From the NCBI RefSeq assembly GCF_000719475.1, contig NZ_JOGO01000012.1, positions 1-64,000 of the forward strand: 64,000 nt of DNA. The letters run 5' to 3'. Shown here in pieces: positions 42,436 through 51,941 of the stretch (position 1 is its first letter; every line of letters starts with the position of its first letter). Under the pieces are notes generated by a model. That model saw nothing but the letters and a program-made list of their open reading frames with translations, did no database searches and was not told the DNA's origin. This DNA comes from Streptomyces sp. NRRL F-5630. Its GTDB lineage: Bacteria; Actinomycetota; Actinomycetes; Streptomycetales; Streptomycetaceae. A program made the position numbers and the translations under genes.

Positions 42436-44319
42436 TCAGCCGTCGGCGCCGCCCAGTCCGAATCCCTTCGCCGTGTAGGCGCACTCCGTGTACGTGTACC
42501 CGCCGCGCACCTTCACGGTGTCGGTGGCGGGGGAACCGCTGAGCGTGCTGTCGCTCTTCGGCTTGTGCAGGAAGTACGTGGTGCCCGCGGGCAGCCGCAG
42601 GGTCCTGCTCGGGTACTTCTTTCCGGCCGGGCAGGGCTTGAAGGAGGGGTTGAGGGTGTCGGCCCAGTCGTAGCGCTTGCAGCTCTTGCAGCCGTCGAGC
42701 GTGAAGCTGCCGGTGACCGGGCCGGTGTAGAGCACCTCCACGACCTGGGGGCTGTCGTTGCGGACCGTCACCGTGATCGAGCCCCCGGAGGAGGTCGTCG
42801 GCTTGACCTTGCCCGCGGCGGGGAGCCTGTCGGCGACCTGCGCGGCGATGACGTACTTGCGTGCGAGCGGCACGCGGCCGTCCTTGGCGTAGTGGGCCGT
42901 GAAGTCCCGCATCCGCGTCTGCGTCGCCGCGTAGTCCTTGGCGCGGTAGGCGGCGAGCGCGCAGTTCCACGTCTTGGTGGGCAGCCCGCGCTTCGCCCGG
43001 TCCGCCTGGCGGCCGAGGGCCGTCACCGTCGCCGTGGGCGCGCCGTCCGCCTTGGCGACGGAGGTGGCCTGGTCCGCGAGGGCCTTGAGGGACGCGGCCG
43101 CGTCGCACGGCGACTCGCCGCCCTTGTCCTTCAGGGAGAAGCTCACGTGCTTCTCGACCTCGGGGACGACCTGGCCCGCCTCCGGGCTGTCGGGGTAATC
43201 CTCCAGGAGGGCGGTGAGGTGGTACGCGGCGGTCGTGGAGTCCGCGGTGCCGAGACCGCCGATGCCGCAGCCGTAGAGCGAGGTGGCCAGGCGGGGGCCG
43301 GGCCAGGTGAGGAGATCCTTCGGGACGCGGCCCGTGCCCATCGTCTGCGGCACGGTGAGCAGGTGGCGCAGGGGGTCGACGGCCTCGCAGTAGTCGCCCT
43401 TGCCGAAGGGCGCGCCAACCGTGCGGTAGTACGTGTGCAGCCGGGCCGGGACCTTGTGCGCCGCCGCCGAGTCGGGGTGCTCGCGGCTCAGGTCGCGGTA
43501 CGCCGTGAGCGCCGTGGAGAAGGCCGACTCGTGGCCCGCGTACCCGGAGGCCCTGTAGCGGGCGACGGTGCGGTCGGCCGTGCCGAGCCGGTCGAGCAAC
43601 TGCTTCTCCAGGCGCGCGTGCTGGGCGCGAGCGCGCGCCGCGTCGTACTGGAAGCCCGCGAAGACGGGCGCGGCGAGCAGGACGAGGGCGAGGCCGAGCA
43701 CGGGCACGGTCGGCACGGGGCGCGTGGTGCGCAGTCCGCGCGCCGCCGCGTGGGCGGCGAGGAGGACGAGGATCACGAGCCAGCCGACGACGAGGACGAG
43801 CGGCACGCCGTCAGGATCGGCGGGCAGGGCCACGAGAGCGAGGACGCCGGTGCTCACAAGGGCCACGGCGAAGCCGCCCCAGGAGCGCAGCAGGGCGTGC
43901 CCGATGCCGAGCCCGCTCAGGTCGAGCAGGGCGAGGGCGAGGGCGCGCGGGACATCGCGCGGCCCCTCCGGGGCGGAAGGCGGGCCGGGGGGCGGGACCA
44001 CCGCGGTGGGCGGGCCGGGCGGGTAGGCGGGCGGCGGGGGGACGTGCGCGGGGGCGGCGGCCTGGGCGGGGACCCCCGGCCCGGCGGGCGGGGCGCCGGT
44101 GGGCCGGTACGCCGGTGCGGGCCCGAGGCCACCGGCCCGCGGTGCGCCGGTCGGGGCGGGCGGTGGAGTGTCCTGCGGCGGACTCCCCGCGTCTCCCGGC
44201 GGACCGAAGCCTTCGGGCGGCGGGCCGAATCCGCCACCGGACGCGGGCCCCTGGCCACCGCCCCCCTCGGCTCTGGCGTCCTCCGGCTCCTCGGGCGCGC
44301 CCTGCTGAGGACCAGTCAT
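42436..44319 (-). CDS. Large membrane protein with Pro/Gly-rich N-terminus and Cys-containing outer domain
   Basis: A 627-residue protein. Residues 1-120 are Pro/Gly-rich and disordered. Three to four membrane helices follow at about 125-220 (FAVALVSTGVLALVALPADP, then LVVGWLVILVLLAAHAAA and VPVLGLALVLLAAPVFAGF). The remaining 400 residues should be extracytoplasmic, with helical repeats resembling TPR (TALTAYRDLSREHPDSAA; LTALLEDYPDSPEAGQVV) and Cys pairs near the C-terminus (GCKSCKRY; KPCPAGKKYP). The C-terminal 120 residues are beta-rich (GSITVTVRNDSPQVVEVLYT). The function is not recognised; the build suggests an envelope protein that binds partners by its TPR-like part. Confidence 0.75.
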   Translation of the reverse strand: MTGPQQGAPEEPEDARAEGGGGQGPASGGGFGPPPEGFGPPGDAGSPPQDTPPPAPTGAPRAGGLGPAPAYRPTGAPPAGPGVPAQAAAPAHVPPPPAYPPGPPTAVVPPPGPPSAPEGPRDVPRALALALLDLSGLGIGHALLRSWGGFAVALVSTGVLALVALPADPDGVPLVLVVGWLVILVLLAAHAAARGLRTTRPVPTVPVLGLALVLLAAPVFAGFQYDAARARAQHARLEKQLLDRLGTADRTVARYRASGYAGHESAFSTALTAYRDLSREHPDSAAAHKVPARLHTYYRTVGAPFGKGDYCEAVDPLRHLLTVPQTMGTGRVPKDLLTWPGPRLATSLYGCGIGGLGTADSTTAAYHLTALLEDYPDSPEAGQVVPEVEKHVSFSLKDKGGESPCDAAASLKALADQATSVAKADGAPTATVTALGRQADRAKRGLPTKTWNCALAAYRAKDYAATQTRMRDFTAHYAKDGRVPLARKYVIAAQVADRLPAAGKVKPTTSSGGSITVTVRNDSPQVVEVLYTGPVTGSFTLDGCKSCKRYDWADTLNPSFKPCPAGKKYPSRTLRLPAGTTYFLHKPKSDSTLSGSPATDTVKVRGGYTYTECAYTAKGFGLGGADG

Positions 44320-44583
44320 GTACTCCCCCTGTGGTGCGTACGCGGCACCCGTGTCCCGACCCCCCGGGGCGACGCCGGACGCCTACGCAAGGTTTACCAC
44401 CGTGCGCCCGGCCGTGAACACCCGGGCCTGGTACCGCTTGTGCGCTTTCGCACCGCCTGGGCCCCTTCGCGACGGCGCCTTCGCGACCCGCGCGAACGGC
44501 CAGGCATGACCGGCCCGTTCCGGGCAACCCGTGCGCTGACGGCGGCCCGCACCCGGCGGGGCCTCCTACGAGAAGGGGTACGC

Positions 44584-44841
44584 ATGAGCGGGTACGGAGC
44601 GGGACGGACGCGCGGGACGACGGGCGGCCTGGCGATAGCGTCGCTCGTCCTCGGCATCGTGGGACTCTTCTTCTTGTCCATCCTCCTGGGTCTGCTGGCC
44701 CTCGTCTTCGGGTACATCGCGCTGCGCGGCACGGGGCGGCCCGCGATGGCCAAGGCCGGTCTCGTCCTCGGGGCGATCGACCTGATCCTCGGCATCGTCC
44801 TCGTGGCGACCAACGGTTTCGGGCTCTACGTGGGGGCCTGA
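44584..44841 (+). CDS. DUF4190 small membrane protein
   Basis: An 85-residue protein starting at ATG 44584 with AAGGGG upstream. Two hydrophobic segments (LAIASLVLGIVGLFFLSILL and AKAGLVLGAIDLILGIVLVA) and the LRGTGRPAMAKAG turn between them are the DUF4190 pattern. Function is unknown; these proteins are widespread in actinobacteria. It is divergent from the large membrane protein gene and converges with ureD only 16 bases away. Confidence 0.87.
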   Translation: MSGYGAGRTRGTTGGLAIASLVLGIVGLFFLSILLGLLALVFGYIALRGTGRPAMAKAGLVLGAIDLILGIVLVATNGFGLYVGA

Positions 44842-44857
44842 CCCGGGGCGTGTGCCC

Positions 44858-45634
44858 TCACACGCCGGTTCGGCCCAGCGCCTGCGCCGCCTCGTCCAGG
44901 AGGCGGCGCAGGCGCAGTGCGTCGGGGGCGAGCGCGCTCACGAGAACGGCAGGACCGTCGAGCGGCAGCAGCGCGACGCCGGGCGCGAGGGAGAGGGCGT
45001 CGGCCTCGTACCCCCTCAACTCCGGTGCCACGAGGAGCAACTGGCCGACCGCTGTGAGTCCCGCCGTGCCGGCGGGGCCGTCCCAGCCCGGCCGGGCGCC
45101 CGTGCCGAGGCAGGTCTCCTGGTCCAGGAGCGGGCGCCCGGCGAGGCGGACCGTGAGGCGCGAGGTGATGCGTCCGGGTGCCTCGCCGCTGCGGCCGAGC
45201 ACTTGCTCCTCGCGCAGCGCGAGCCGCGCGCCGTCGGCGAGCGCGACGCGCGTGTGCTGCGCGAGATCTCCGCCCGCGACCGCGACCACGGGTTCGGGCA
45301 GCCACTCCAGGTGCCCGTCCCCTTCCGCCTCCAGGTCCACGGTGTACGTGGAGCGGGGCGTGGACTGACCCGGCAGGGCGAGCGTCGCGGCGACGGAGCC
45401 GACGCGCAGCCGCGCCCCCGGGCCCGCGTGGGCCCGTACCGCGTACGCGTCCCCGCCGAGCGGGCCGCCCATCGCGCCGACGAGCACGACGTGCGCGGCC
45501 CCCGGGACGCCCCGCGTGCGGCGCACCGCGAGCGGACCCTCCCCGCTCAGCACCGGGAGCGCGGTACCGCCGCGCCCGTCGGCGCGCGCCTCGATCCGTA
45601 CCCGCGCGCGGGCCCCGGCGGCGGCCGTCGTCAT
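44858..45634 (-). CDS. ureD: Urease accessory protein UreD
   Basis: A 258-residue protein; start chosen at ATG 45634, which overlaps the ureG stop by four bases (ATGA). The UreD signature [20 protein letters not shown] (substituting for the usual RR/P pattern) and [20 protein letters not shown] are present, as is the later [14 protein letters not shown]. With UreF and UreG it forms the complex that loads nickel onto the urease apo-enzyme. It is the last gene of the operon ureABCFGD. Confidence 0.93.
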   Translation of the reverse strand: MTTAAAGARARVRIEARADGRGGTALPVLSGEGPLAVRRTRGVPGAAHVVLVGAMGGPLGGDAYAVRAHAGPGARLRVGSVAATLALPGQSTPRSTYTVDLEAEGDGHLEWLPEPVVAVAGGDLAQHTRVALADGARLALREEQVLGRSGEAPGRITSRLTVRLAGRPLLDQETCLGTGARPGWDGPAGTAGLTAVGQLLLVAPELRGYEADALSLAPGVALLPLDGPAVLVSALAPDALRLRRLLDEAAQALGRTGV

Positions 45635-46314
45635 CCGCGCGCCCGCCACGCGCGGTGCCGCGCCCGCACCCACTCGGCGACCGGGCCGACGCCCTCGGGC
45701 CCGCGCAAGGACTGGAGGAGGACGGGGAGTTCGCCGCGGGCCTGGGCCGCGTCCCGCGCCATCCGGTCGAGGTCGGAGCCGACGTAGGGGGCCAGGTCCG
45801 TCTTGTTGACGATGAGGAGGTCCGCCGTGGTGACGCCAGGACCGCCCTTGCGCGGGATGTCGTCACCGCCCGCGACGTCGATGACGAAGATCTGCGCGTC
45901 CACGAGACCGCGCGAGAAGGTCGCCGTGAGGTTGTCGCCGCCGGACTCGACGAGGATCACGTCGAGCGGTCCCGTCGCCGCCTCCAGTTCCTCGACCGCC
46001 TCCAGGTTCGCCGAGATGTCGTCCCTGATCGCGGTGTGCGGGCAGGCGCCCGTCTCGACGGCGGTGATCCGCTCGGGCGGCAACACGCCTTCCTTGAGAA
46101 GGAATTCGGCGTCCTCGCGGGTGTAGATGTCATTGGTGACGACCGCGAGGGACAGTTCGGCGCGCAGGGTGCGGCACAGCGCGGCGACGGTCGCGGTCTT
46201 GCCCGAGCCGACCGGGCCGCCGAGGCCGAGCCGCAGCGCGCGGCGGCGGCCGTCGGGCAGGTGCGCGTCGGCGCCGAGCGCGGGCGGTGCGTCGTGGGAG
46301 TGGTCGAGGTGCAC
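45631..46314 (-). CDS. ureG: Urease accessory GTPase UreG
   Basis: A 227-residue SIMIBI-class GTPase with a GTG start. A short His-rich N-terminus ([10 protein letters not shown]) may bind nickel. The P-loop is [15 protein letters not shown]. The metal-binding Cys-Pro-His is in [14 protein letters not shown], and [20 protein letters not shown] with NKTDLA form the remaining GTPase elements. GTP hydrolysis drives nickel delivery to UreC. It overlaps ureD and starts 18 bases after the ureF stop. Confidence 0.95.
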   Translation of the reverse strand: MHLDHSHDAPPALGADAHLPDGRRRALRLGLGGPVGSGKTATVAALCRTLRAELSLAVVTNDIYTREDAEFLLKEGVLPPERITAVETGACPHTAIRDDISANLEAVEELEAATGPLDVILVESGGDNLTATFSRGLVDAQIFVIDVAGGDDIPRKGGPGVTTADLLIVNKTDLAPYVGSDLDRMARDAAQARGELPVLLQSLRGPEGVGPVAEWVRARHRAWRARG

Positions 46315-46332
46315 GGGGCGGCTCCAGCGGTG

Positions 46333-47010
46333 CTAAGTGGTGAACAGCTTGTGCGGGCGGCGGGCGTGGTGCTCGGCGGCGAGGTCGAGCAGGGGTGCCG
46401 CGCGGGCGGGGAGGGCGTCGGGGCCCTCGGCGCGGGCGCGGGCCGCGTGGGCGAGGGCCTCGGCGGCCAGTGTGTCGAGCACGGGGGCGAGGCGGGCGAG
46501 TACCCGGGTCGCGTCGAGCGGGTCGAGGCTGAGCAGCCGGACGGTCGCGCTCGCGGGCCCTCCGACGCTCTCGTAGAGGCTCGCGGCGGCCGCGTCGGCG
46601 GGGCCGAGCCCGGCGGCGCGCGCGGCGAGGCCGAGGACGACGGGCTGGTGGAGGCCGCGCGGGTACCGGGCGGCCACCGCGTCGAGCGCGGGGTCCGGCC
46701 AGGCGGCGCGCGCCGCGCGCAGGAGCTGGCGGCCGAGCCTGCGGGCCGCCGCGCGCAGGGCCGGGGACGGGGTGCGGGCGTCGGCGGCGCGGTCGAGCGC
46801 GAGCGGGTCGAGCCCTTCGGCAGCGGCGGCGGCGAGCGAGGCGGCGACGAGGCCGGTGGTGTGCGCGCGGCCGAGGCAGTAGGCGTACAGCTCGGCGGGA
46901 CCGCTGATCCGCCCGTCGGCGACGGCCTCCTCGGCGCCTCCGGAGTGCGCGTGGCCCCCGGCCGGGAACCTGCCGTCGGCGAGGACGAGCAGGGCGGAGG
47001 GCACAGGCAC
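46333..47010 (-). CDS. ureF: Urease accessory protein UreF
   Basis: A 225-residue all-helical protein; GTG 47010 is seven bases after AGGAG. The family motif LLVLADGRFPAGGHAHSGGA is present near the N-terminus, with the usual ADGRFPAGGxxHSGG pattern. The C-terminus (AEHHARRPHKLFTT) ends with the conserved LF(T/S) tail that contacts UreD. UreF couples UreG GTP turnover to nickel insertion. It lies 124 bases after ureC. Confidence 0.92.
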   Translation of the reverse strand: MPVPSALLVLADGRFPAGGHAHSGGAEEAVADGRISGPAELYAYCLGRAHTTGLVAASLAAAAAEGLDPLALDRAADARTPSPALRAAARRLGRQLLRAARAAWPDPALDAVAARYPRGLHQPVVLGLAARAAGLGPADAAAASLYESVGGPASATVRLLSLDPLDATRVLARLAPVLDTLAAEALAHAARARAEGPDALPARAAPLLDLAAEHHARRPHKLFTT

Positions 47011-47134
47011 GGTGGGGCTCCTTTCCTTCGGGCGCACCGAGCGCGGGGGGTCGGCGCGGAAGACGGTCGCGGACGGGTCGGAGGGCGGGGCGAGGAGTAC
47101 GGGGGTCCGGAGAGGAGAGGGGGCGCGGAGGCGG

Positions 47135-48883
47135 TCAGAAAAGGAAGTACCGCTGCGCCATGGGCAGTTCCGTCACCGGTTCGGGTTCGACGAGCTCCCC
47201 GTCGATCGTCACCGCGAAGCTGTCGGGGGCGACCTCGACGCGGGGCAGCGCGTCGTTGAGCCGCATGTCCGCCTTGCCGAGCCCGCGGGTCGAGCGGATC
47301 GCGGTGAACGTGCGGCGCAGACCGAGGCGTTCGGGCAGCCCGTCGTCGAGTGCCGCCTGGGTGACGAAGTTGAGCGAGAGCCCGGCGGGCGCGGCGCCCA
47401 TGGCGCCGAACATCGGCCGGGGCAGGACGGGTTGGGGCGTGGGGATGGACGCGTTGGCGTCGCCCGTCTGCGCCCAGGCGATCTGCCCGCCCTTGAGGAC
47501 GAGTTGGGGCTTCACGCCGAAGAACGCCGGGTCCCACAGCACGAGGTCGGCGAGCTTGCCCGGTTCCACGGAGCCGATCTCGGCGTCGAGGCCCTGCGCG
47601 AGCGCCGCGTTGATCGTGTACTTCGCCACGTACCGCCGTGCGCGCAGGTTGTCGGCGCGCCCGTCGCCGGGCAGGCTGCCGCGCCGCCGCTTCATGACGT
47701 GCGCGGTCTGCCAGGTGCGCAGGACGACCTCGCCGACGCGGCCCATCGCCTGGGAGTCCGAGGACATGATCGAGATGGCGCCGAGGTCGTGGAGGATGTC
47801 CTCGGCGGCGATCGTCGACGGCCTGATGCGGGACTCGGCGAAGGCGAGGTCCTCGGGGACGGCCGGGTTGAGGTGATGGCACACCATCAGCATGTCGAGG
47901 TGTTCCTCGACGGTGTTGACGGTGTGCGGGCGGGTCGGATTGGTGGAGCTGGGCAGGATGTGCGGGAGCGAGACGGCCGTGATCATGTCGGGCGCGTGAC
48001 CGCCGCCCGCGCCCTCGACGTGGAAGGCGTGCAGGGTGCGCCCGCGGACGGCGGCGAAGGTGTCGCCGACGAAACCGGCCTCGTTCAGCGTGTCGGTGTG
48101 GATGGCGAGTTGCGCGCCGGATTCCTCGCACACGTCGAGGCAGGCGTCGATGACCGCGGGGGTGGCTCCCCAGTCCTCGTGGATCTTGAAGCCGACGGCG
48201 CCCGCGCGCAGTTGCGCGCGCATCGAGGCGTACGAGGTGGTGTTCCCCTTGCCGAGGAAGCCGAGGTTGACGGGGCTGTTCTCCAGGGCCTCGAACATGC
48301 GAGCCAGGTGCCAGGAACCCGGGGTGATGGTGGTGGCCTTCGTGCCCTCGGCCGGTCCCGTACCCCCGCCGACCATCGTCGTGATGCCCGAACCGATCGC
48401 CTCGTCCACGAGGCCGGGCGAGATGAAGTGCACGTGCGTGTCGATGCCGCCGGCGGTGAGGATCTTCCCGTTGCCCGCGATGATCTCCGTCTCGGGGCCG
48501 ATGACGAGGTCCGGGTGCACGCCGTCCATCGTGTCGGGGTTGCCGGCCTTGCCGAGGGCGACGACGCGCCCGTCGCGGATGCCGACGTCGGCCTTGACGA
48601 CGCCCCAGTGGTCGAGGATCACGGCGCCGGTGACGACGGTGTCCGGGGTGCCCTCGGCGCGGCTCGCGCGGGACTGGCCCATCGACTCGCGGATGACCTT
48701 GCCGCCGCCGAAGACCGCTTCCTCGCCCGCGCGCCCGGGGCCGCCGCAGCGGTCCTCCTCGATCTCGAGGAGCAGATCGGTGTCGGCGAGCCGGATGCGG
48801 TCCCCGGTGGTGGGCCCGTAGAGATCGGCGTACGCGGGGCGCGCGAGGGTGTGGCGGGGGGGTGCCTGCTCAGGCGTGGTCAC
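47135..48883 (-). CDS. ureC: Urease alpha subunit (catalytic)
   Basis: A 582-residue amidohydrolase starting with GTG 48883. Nickel ligands and catalytic residues are complete: [12 protein letters not shown] (two His), the carbamylated Lys in [43 protein letters not shown], the mobile-flap Cys/His in LMVCHHLNP, and the Asp in [12 protein letters not shown]. It hydrolyses urea to ammonia and carbamate in the cytoplasm. Its start overlaps the 3' end of ureB by 14 bases, tying their translation together. Confidence 0.97.
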   Translation of the reverse strand: MTTPEQAPPRHTLARPAYADLYGPTTGDRIRLADTDLLLEIEEDRCGGPGRAGEEAVFGGGKVIRESMGQSRASRAEGTPDTVVTGAVILDHWGVVKADVGIRDGRVVALGKAGNPDTMDGVHPDLVIGPETEIIAGNGKILTAGGIDTHVHFISPGLVDEAIGSGITTMVGGGTGPAEGTKATTITPGSWHLARMFEALENSPVNLGFLGKGNTTSYASMRAQLRAGAVGFKIHEDWGATPAVIDACLDVCEESGAQLAIHTDTLNEAGFVGDTFAAVRGRTLHAFHVEGAGGGHAPDMITAVSLPHILPSSTNPTRPHTVNTVEEHLDMLMVCHHLNPAVPEDLAFAESRIRPSTIAAEDILHDLGAISIMSSDSQAMGRVGEVVLRTWQTAHVMKRRRGSLPGDGRADNLRARRYVAKYTINAALAQGLDAEIGSVEPGKLADLVLWDPAFFGVKPQLVLKGGQIAWAQTGDANASIPTPQPVLPRPMFGAMGAAPAGLSLNFVTQAALDDGLPERLGLRRTFTAIRSTRGLGKADMRLNDALPRVEVAPDSFAVTIDGELVEPEPVTELPMAQRYFLF

Positions 48884-49241
48884 GGGGGGCTCCCTCGTCC
48901 GGTGCGGTGGGGGCGGTGCGGGCGGGGGGCGGCGGGTCGAGCGGGCCCGCCGTCTCGCCGCGCAGGCCCGCGACGACGCGGGCGCCGGCGAGGGGGACGA
49001 GCGCGACCTCGGCGGGGATGCCGGGCTCGAAGCGGACGGCCGTCCCCGCCGGGATGTGGAGCCGCTTGCCGTGCGCGGCCTCGCGGTCGAAGTCGAGGCC
49101 CGGGTTGGCCTCGGCGAAGTGGTAGTGCGAGCCGACCTGGACCGGCCGGTCGGCGCGGTTGAGGACGGTCACCACGGTGACCTCGCGGCCCTCGTTATAG
49201 GCGACGGGCTCCTCGGCGTACAGGATCTCCCCGGGAATCAC
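48870..49241 (-). CDS. ureB: Urease beta subunit
   Basis: A 123-residue protein starting at GTG 49241 (GGGGGAGA upstream). It has the UreB hallmarks [19 protein letters not shown] and [20 protein letters not shown], then [15 protein letters not shown]. The C-terminal 25 residues are a Pro/Ala/Asp-rich extension, longer than in Klebsiella UreB. UreB is structural, packing against UreC in the trimer of alpha-beta-gamma units. Confidence 0.95.
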   Translation of the reverse strand: MIPGEILYAEEPVAYNEGREVTVVTVLNRADRPVQVGSHYHFAEANPGLDFDREAAHGKRLHIPAGTAVRFEPGIPAEVALVPLAGARVVAGLRGETAGPLDPPPPARTAPTAPDEGAPRDHA

Positions 49242-49315
49242 GCGATCTCCCCCCCGGTCGACGGGTTCCGGCGACGGGCCCGGGCGGGCACCGGCGCGGG
49301 ACGCGGACGGTGGCG

Positions 49316-49618
49316 TCAGACGATGGGCTCGTGGACGGTGACGAGCTTGGTGCCGTCGGGAAAGGTGGCCTCGACCTGCACCTCGTAGATCAGCTCGGGG
49401 ATGCCGTCCATGACGTCGGCGCGGGTGAGCACTTCCCGCCCCGAGGCCATGAGTTCGGCGACCGACCGGCCGTCGCGCGCCCCTTCCAGCAGGTGCGCGG
49501 TGATGAGGGCGACCGCCTCGGGATGGTTGAGCCTGAGCCCCCGTTCCCGTCGCCTGCGCGCCACGTCGGCCGCCACATGGATCAGCAGCCGTTCCTGCTC
49601 GTGCGGGGTGAGGTGCAC
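49316..49618 (-). CDS. ureA: Urease gamma subunit
   Basis: A 100-residue protein from GTG 49618, the standard UreA start ([20 protein letters not shown]). The rest ([36 protein letters not shown] and [20 protein letters not shown]) is fully canonical. It is the first gene of the operon, so the urease promoter must lie between here and the antitoxin gene at 49826. No NikR- or Nur-type palindrome is obvious to the eye. Confidence 0.95.
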   Translation of the reverse strand: MHLTPHEQERLLIHVAADVARRRRERGLRLNHPEAVALITAHLLEGARDGRSVAELMASGREVLTRADVMDGIPELIYEVQVEATFPDGTKLVTVHEPIV

Positions 49619-49825
49619 GCGCGTACCACCTTCCACTCGTCCCACACCCCGTCGGCCCGGATGTCACGGCGAGGCGAAGCCGAGGCTAGTCCCGAACGGT
49701 TTCAGGCGCGTTAAGCGGCCGGGCGGGCACAGGGGGCGCGAGGTGCGCGGTCGCGGCGCGGGGAGCCGCACCCGTATACGTACGGGCGGTCGCGCCCGCC
49801 CTCCGGAGCCGGCCGTGGCGGGCTG

Positions 49826-50125
49826 TCAATGCTGCCCCGGGGGGCGGTGTTCCGCCGCGATACCGAAGCGGGGGCGGAACGGTTCGGCCGGCGGGGCGGA
49901 CTCGGGCAGGGCGGTGACACTGCCGAGCGAGGGGGTCGGTTCGGCGGCCTCCGCCGCCTCGGCGGCGTCGAGGGCCGCGAGGCGTTCGAGGTCGGCCGCC
50001 GAGACGAGTGCCGCGAGCGGTTTGCCGTGACGGGTGACGACGACGCGCTCCTCGCCGTAGACGACCCGGTTGATCAGGTCGGCCAGCTCGGCGCGCGCTC
50101 GCGTCACCGGGATCTCGTAAGCCAT
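49826..50125 (-). CDS. Phd/YefM family antitoxin-like protein (orphan)
   Basis: A 99-residue protein starting at ATG 50125. The N-terminal PhdYeFM fold is clear: [20 protein letters not shown], then [20 protein letters not shown]. The C-terminal 50 residues are Ala/Glu/Pro-rich, and no toxin gene (PIN, RelE, Doc) follows it: downstream lies the urease operon after 207 bases. It is divergent from the ClpP-like gene, with an AT-rich operator-like region between them. It may repress the clpP-like promoter rather than neutralise a toxin (inference). Confidence 0.85.
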   Translation of the reverse strand: MAYEIPVTRARAELADLINRVVYGEERVVVTRHGKPLAALVSAADLERLAALDAAEAAEAAEPTPSLGSVTALPESAPPAEPFRPRFGIAAEHRPPGQH

Positions 50126-50223
50126 GCCGTCCACCTTAAGTCGCGCGACCACTCTCGCTGTCGGCGTAATGCGGGCGTCGTTGTTGCGCGGACCCCGCCA
50201 TCTGACTCAGACTCACCTTCGTT

Positions 50224-50256
50224 CTGTACATAATTTACAGGACGTACAAAACGTAC
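50224..50256. promoter_or_regulatory. Operator-like repeats upstream of the ClpP-like gene
   Basis: CTGTA-CATAATT-TACAG (50224-50240) is a perfect inverted repeat containing a -10-like CATAAT. It is followed at once by a direct repeat of ACGTAC (50242-50247 and 50251-50256). The segment is strikingly AT-rich for this genome and lies 48-80 bases before the start codon. The adjacent Phd-like protein is the obvious candidate ligand. Confidence 0.6.
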
Positions 50257-50303
50257 TGCCCTGTTCGGTCCGTACGTCGCCCCGCGTCCCAGGAGGTCCT
50301 GCC

Positions 50304-50942
50304 ATGCGGTCCACCGACCGGTCCCTTCTCGCCCGTCACGTGCTCCCCGAGTTCACCGAGCGCACCAACTACGGCACACGCACTCTTGACCCGTACTCAC
50401 GACTCCTGGAAGGTCGGATCGTGTTCCTCGGCACCCCGCTCGACGACACGGCGGCGGCGGACCTGGTGGTACAGCTCATGCACCTCGAATACGCGGCCCC
50501 CGACCAGGACATCTCCCTCTACCTCAACTGCCCGGGCGGCGAGTTCAGCGCGCTGACCGCCGTGTACGACACGATGCGGCACCTGTCGTGCGACGTCGCG
50601 ACGTACTGCCTCGGGCAAGCCGTCTCGGTCGGCGCGGTCCTGCTCGCCGCCGGGGCCCCCGGCAAGCGCGCGGCGCTGCCCGGAGCGCGGATCGTGCTGC
50701 GGCAGCCGGAGTTGCCGGAGGGGATGCGTGGGCAGCCGAGCGACCTGGCCGTCTGGGCCGAGGAGTTGGCGCGCGAGCGGCGGACGACGGAGCGGCTGCT
50801 GGCCGCCGGCACGGGACGGACGGAGGACGAGGTGCACGGCGACATGGAACGCGACCTCGTGCTGACGGCGGCGGAAGCGGTGACGTACGGGATCGTCGAC
50901 GCCCTCGCGGACCGCCGCTCCCCCAGCTCCGGGGCCAGGTGA
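50304..50942 (+). CDS. ClpP-like protein lacking the catalytic histidine
   Basis: A 212-residue ClpP fold protein; ATG 50304 follows AGGAGG. The handle and catalytic regions align well: [17 protein letters not shown], then [20 protein letters not shown] (oxyanion region) and [20 protein letters not shown], which keeps the nucleophile Ser. The motif normally reading (M/L)IHQP is VLRQP here, so the catalytic His is Arg. The Asp in [19 protein letters not shown] is present. Without the His it is probably inactive or needs active ClpP subunits in a mixed ring, like plant and cyanobacterial ClpR. A 116-residue gene follows four bases downstream. Confidence 0.88.
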   Translation: MRSTDRSLLARHVLPEFTERTNYGTRTLDPYSRLLEGRIVFLGTPLDDTAAADLVVQLMHLEYAAPDQDISLYLNCPGGEFSALTAVYDTMRHLSCDVATYCLGQAVSVGAVLLAAGAPGKRAALPGARIVLRQPELPEGMRGQPSDLAVWAEELARERRTTERLLAAGTGRTEDEVHGDMERDLVLTAAEAVTYGIVDALADRRSPSSGAR

Positions 50943-50946
50943 GCGC

Positions 50947-51297
50947 GTGCTGCCACCCGAACTCCCGCCGCTGCCCGCGCTGACCCGCGCCGAAGGGGAA
51001 CTCGTCGATCACTACCTCGCCGCCGCCGAGCTGCTCGGCCGGGTCAACCCCGCGCGTGGCGACGACACGTACGCGGCGCTGCGCGCGGCCCAGGCTCTCG
51101 TCGCCGAGGTGGCGCGACTGCGGGACTCCTTGGCACTCATGCACGCGCGCGGCGAGACCGCACTGCACCGGGCCACGCTGGAACGGGCCTTGCGCGTCCT
51201 GGACGGGGAACGCCGGGCGGGGCGGGTCGCGGTGCCGCCGCCCGGGGAGGCCGAAGCGGGCGGCGAGAGCGGGGAGGACGGCGGGCGGGGACGCTGA
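50947..51297 (+). CDS. Small helical protein co-transcribed with the ClpP-like gene
   Basis: A 116-residue protein from GTG 50947, four bases after the ClpP-like stop. It is mostly amphipathic helix (LTRAEGELVDHYLAAAELLG, then LRAAQALVAEVARLRDSLAL) and ends in a Gly/Glu-rich tail. No known domain is recognised. The tight spacing suggests a functional link to the ClpP-like protein, perhaps as adaptor or assembly factor (inference). Confidence 0.65.
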   Translation: MLPPELPPLPALTRAEGELVDHYLAAAELLGRVNPARGDDTYAALRAAQALVAEVARLRDSLALMHARGETALHRATLERALRVLDGERRAGRVAVPPPGEAEAGGESGEDGGRGR

Positions 51298-51774
51298 CCA
51301 GGCGTGCGGGGGCGCCGGGAGGGGCGGCCGGTGCGCCGGGAGCCACGCCCGCGTGGGCGGTTCGCGGTGGGCGCGCGGGGCGCGACATCCGCGCCGGACG
51401 GCGCGTCACCCTTCACGTGCGTGCGCTCCGCGACCTTGCGTGTCCGGAGTGCGACGCGCGGCGCGGCCGAACGGAGGACCCCCCAATGACGTACGCCCGA
51501 GTCGGCCTCCCGTGGCCCCCAGTTGCCCTCCGGCGGTCCGCGATCCGCTTCTCCCGCACGGCGTTCGCACTGGTCGAGGGCTCGCCCCGCGTACGCCGGC
51601 CCGCATCTGACGCTCTTTCGCCACTCGATCGCCATACGGGTGACTAAGCTCACATAAGCCGGTTTTCATTCGAAATACGCCGCTGTCGTGCGTCAAGATC
51701 GCTCCCGACGACAAGCCCCCGCCGCAGCGGCGGGGCGGTCCGGGCGGACGCCGAGTCCCGCCGCCGCCCGGACG
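51298..51774. other. Gap before the riboswitch, no convincing gene
   Basis: The best frame (51417-51647, rightward) lacks a clear ribosome-binding site and matches no family. The AT-rich stretch around 51640-51675 (GACTAAGCTCACATAAG, then GGTTTTCATTCG) is the likely promoter for the riboswitch and the hydrolase gene. A strong hairpin follows, in which CCCCGCCGC pairs with GCGGCGGGG, at about 51718-51738. Confidence 0.55.
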
Positions 51775-51938
51775 CCAGGTCGACACGGAGTGGATCGGCG
51801 GGAGTGGAGGACCCGAGCACGGCGGGTCGGGCCCGGTAACGGGCGTCGGCCCTTGGGGTGAAGCCGCGTGAGCGGCCGGGCATCTTCGCCAGTCCGAACC
51901 CGACAGGTCACCCTTCACAGGCGGTTGACGAAGGGTTA
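51775..51938 (+). promoter_or_regulatory. ydaO/yuaA-type c-di-AMP riboswitch
   Basis: The leader of the NlpC/P60 gene contains the conserved blocks of the ydaO class in order: GGGAGTGGAGGACCCGAGCA, then TTGGGGTGAAGCCG, a short variable hairpin, GGGCATCTTCGCC, CCGAACCCGACAGGTCACC, and ACAGGCG close to the gene. Order and spacing fit the two pseudo-symmetric binding halves. In Streptomyces these riboswitches sit before resuscitation-factor and NlpC/P60 hydrolase genes and shut them off when c-di-AMP is high. A covariance-model search would settle it. Confidence 0.85.
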
Positions 51939-51941
51939 CGC

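Noticed and set aside
49646..49825. A toxin gene for the Phd/YefM protein
   Set aside because: The space downstream is too short and contains no PIN, RelE, Doc or Fic-like sequence.
51417..51647. Rightward 76-codon frame before the riboswitch
   Set aside because: No clear ribosome-binding site, no family match, and it runs into the likely promoter of the hydrolase gene.
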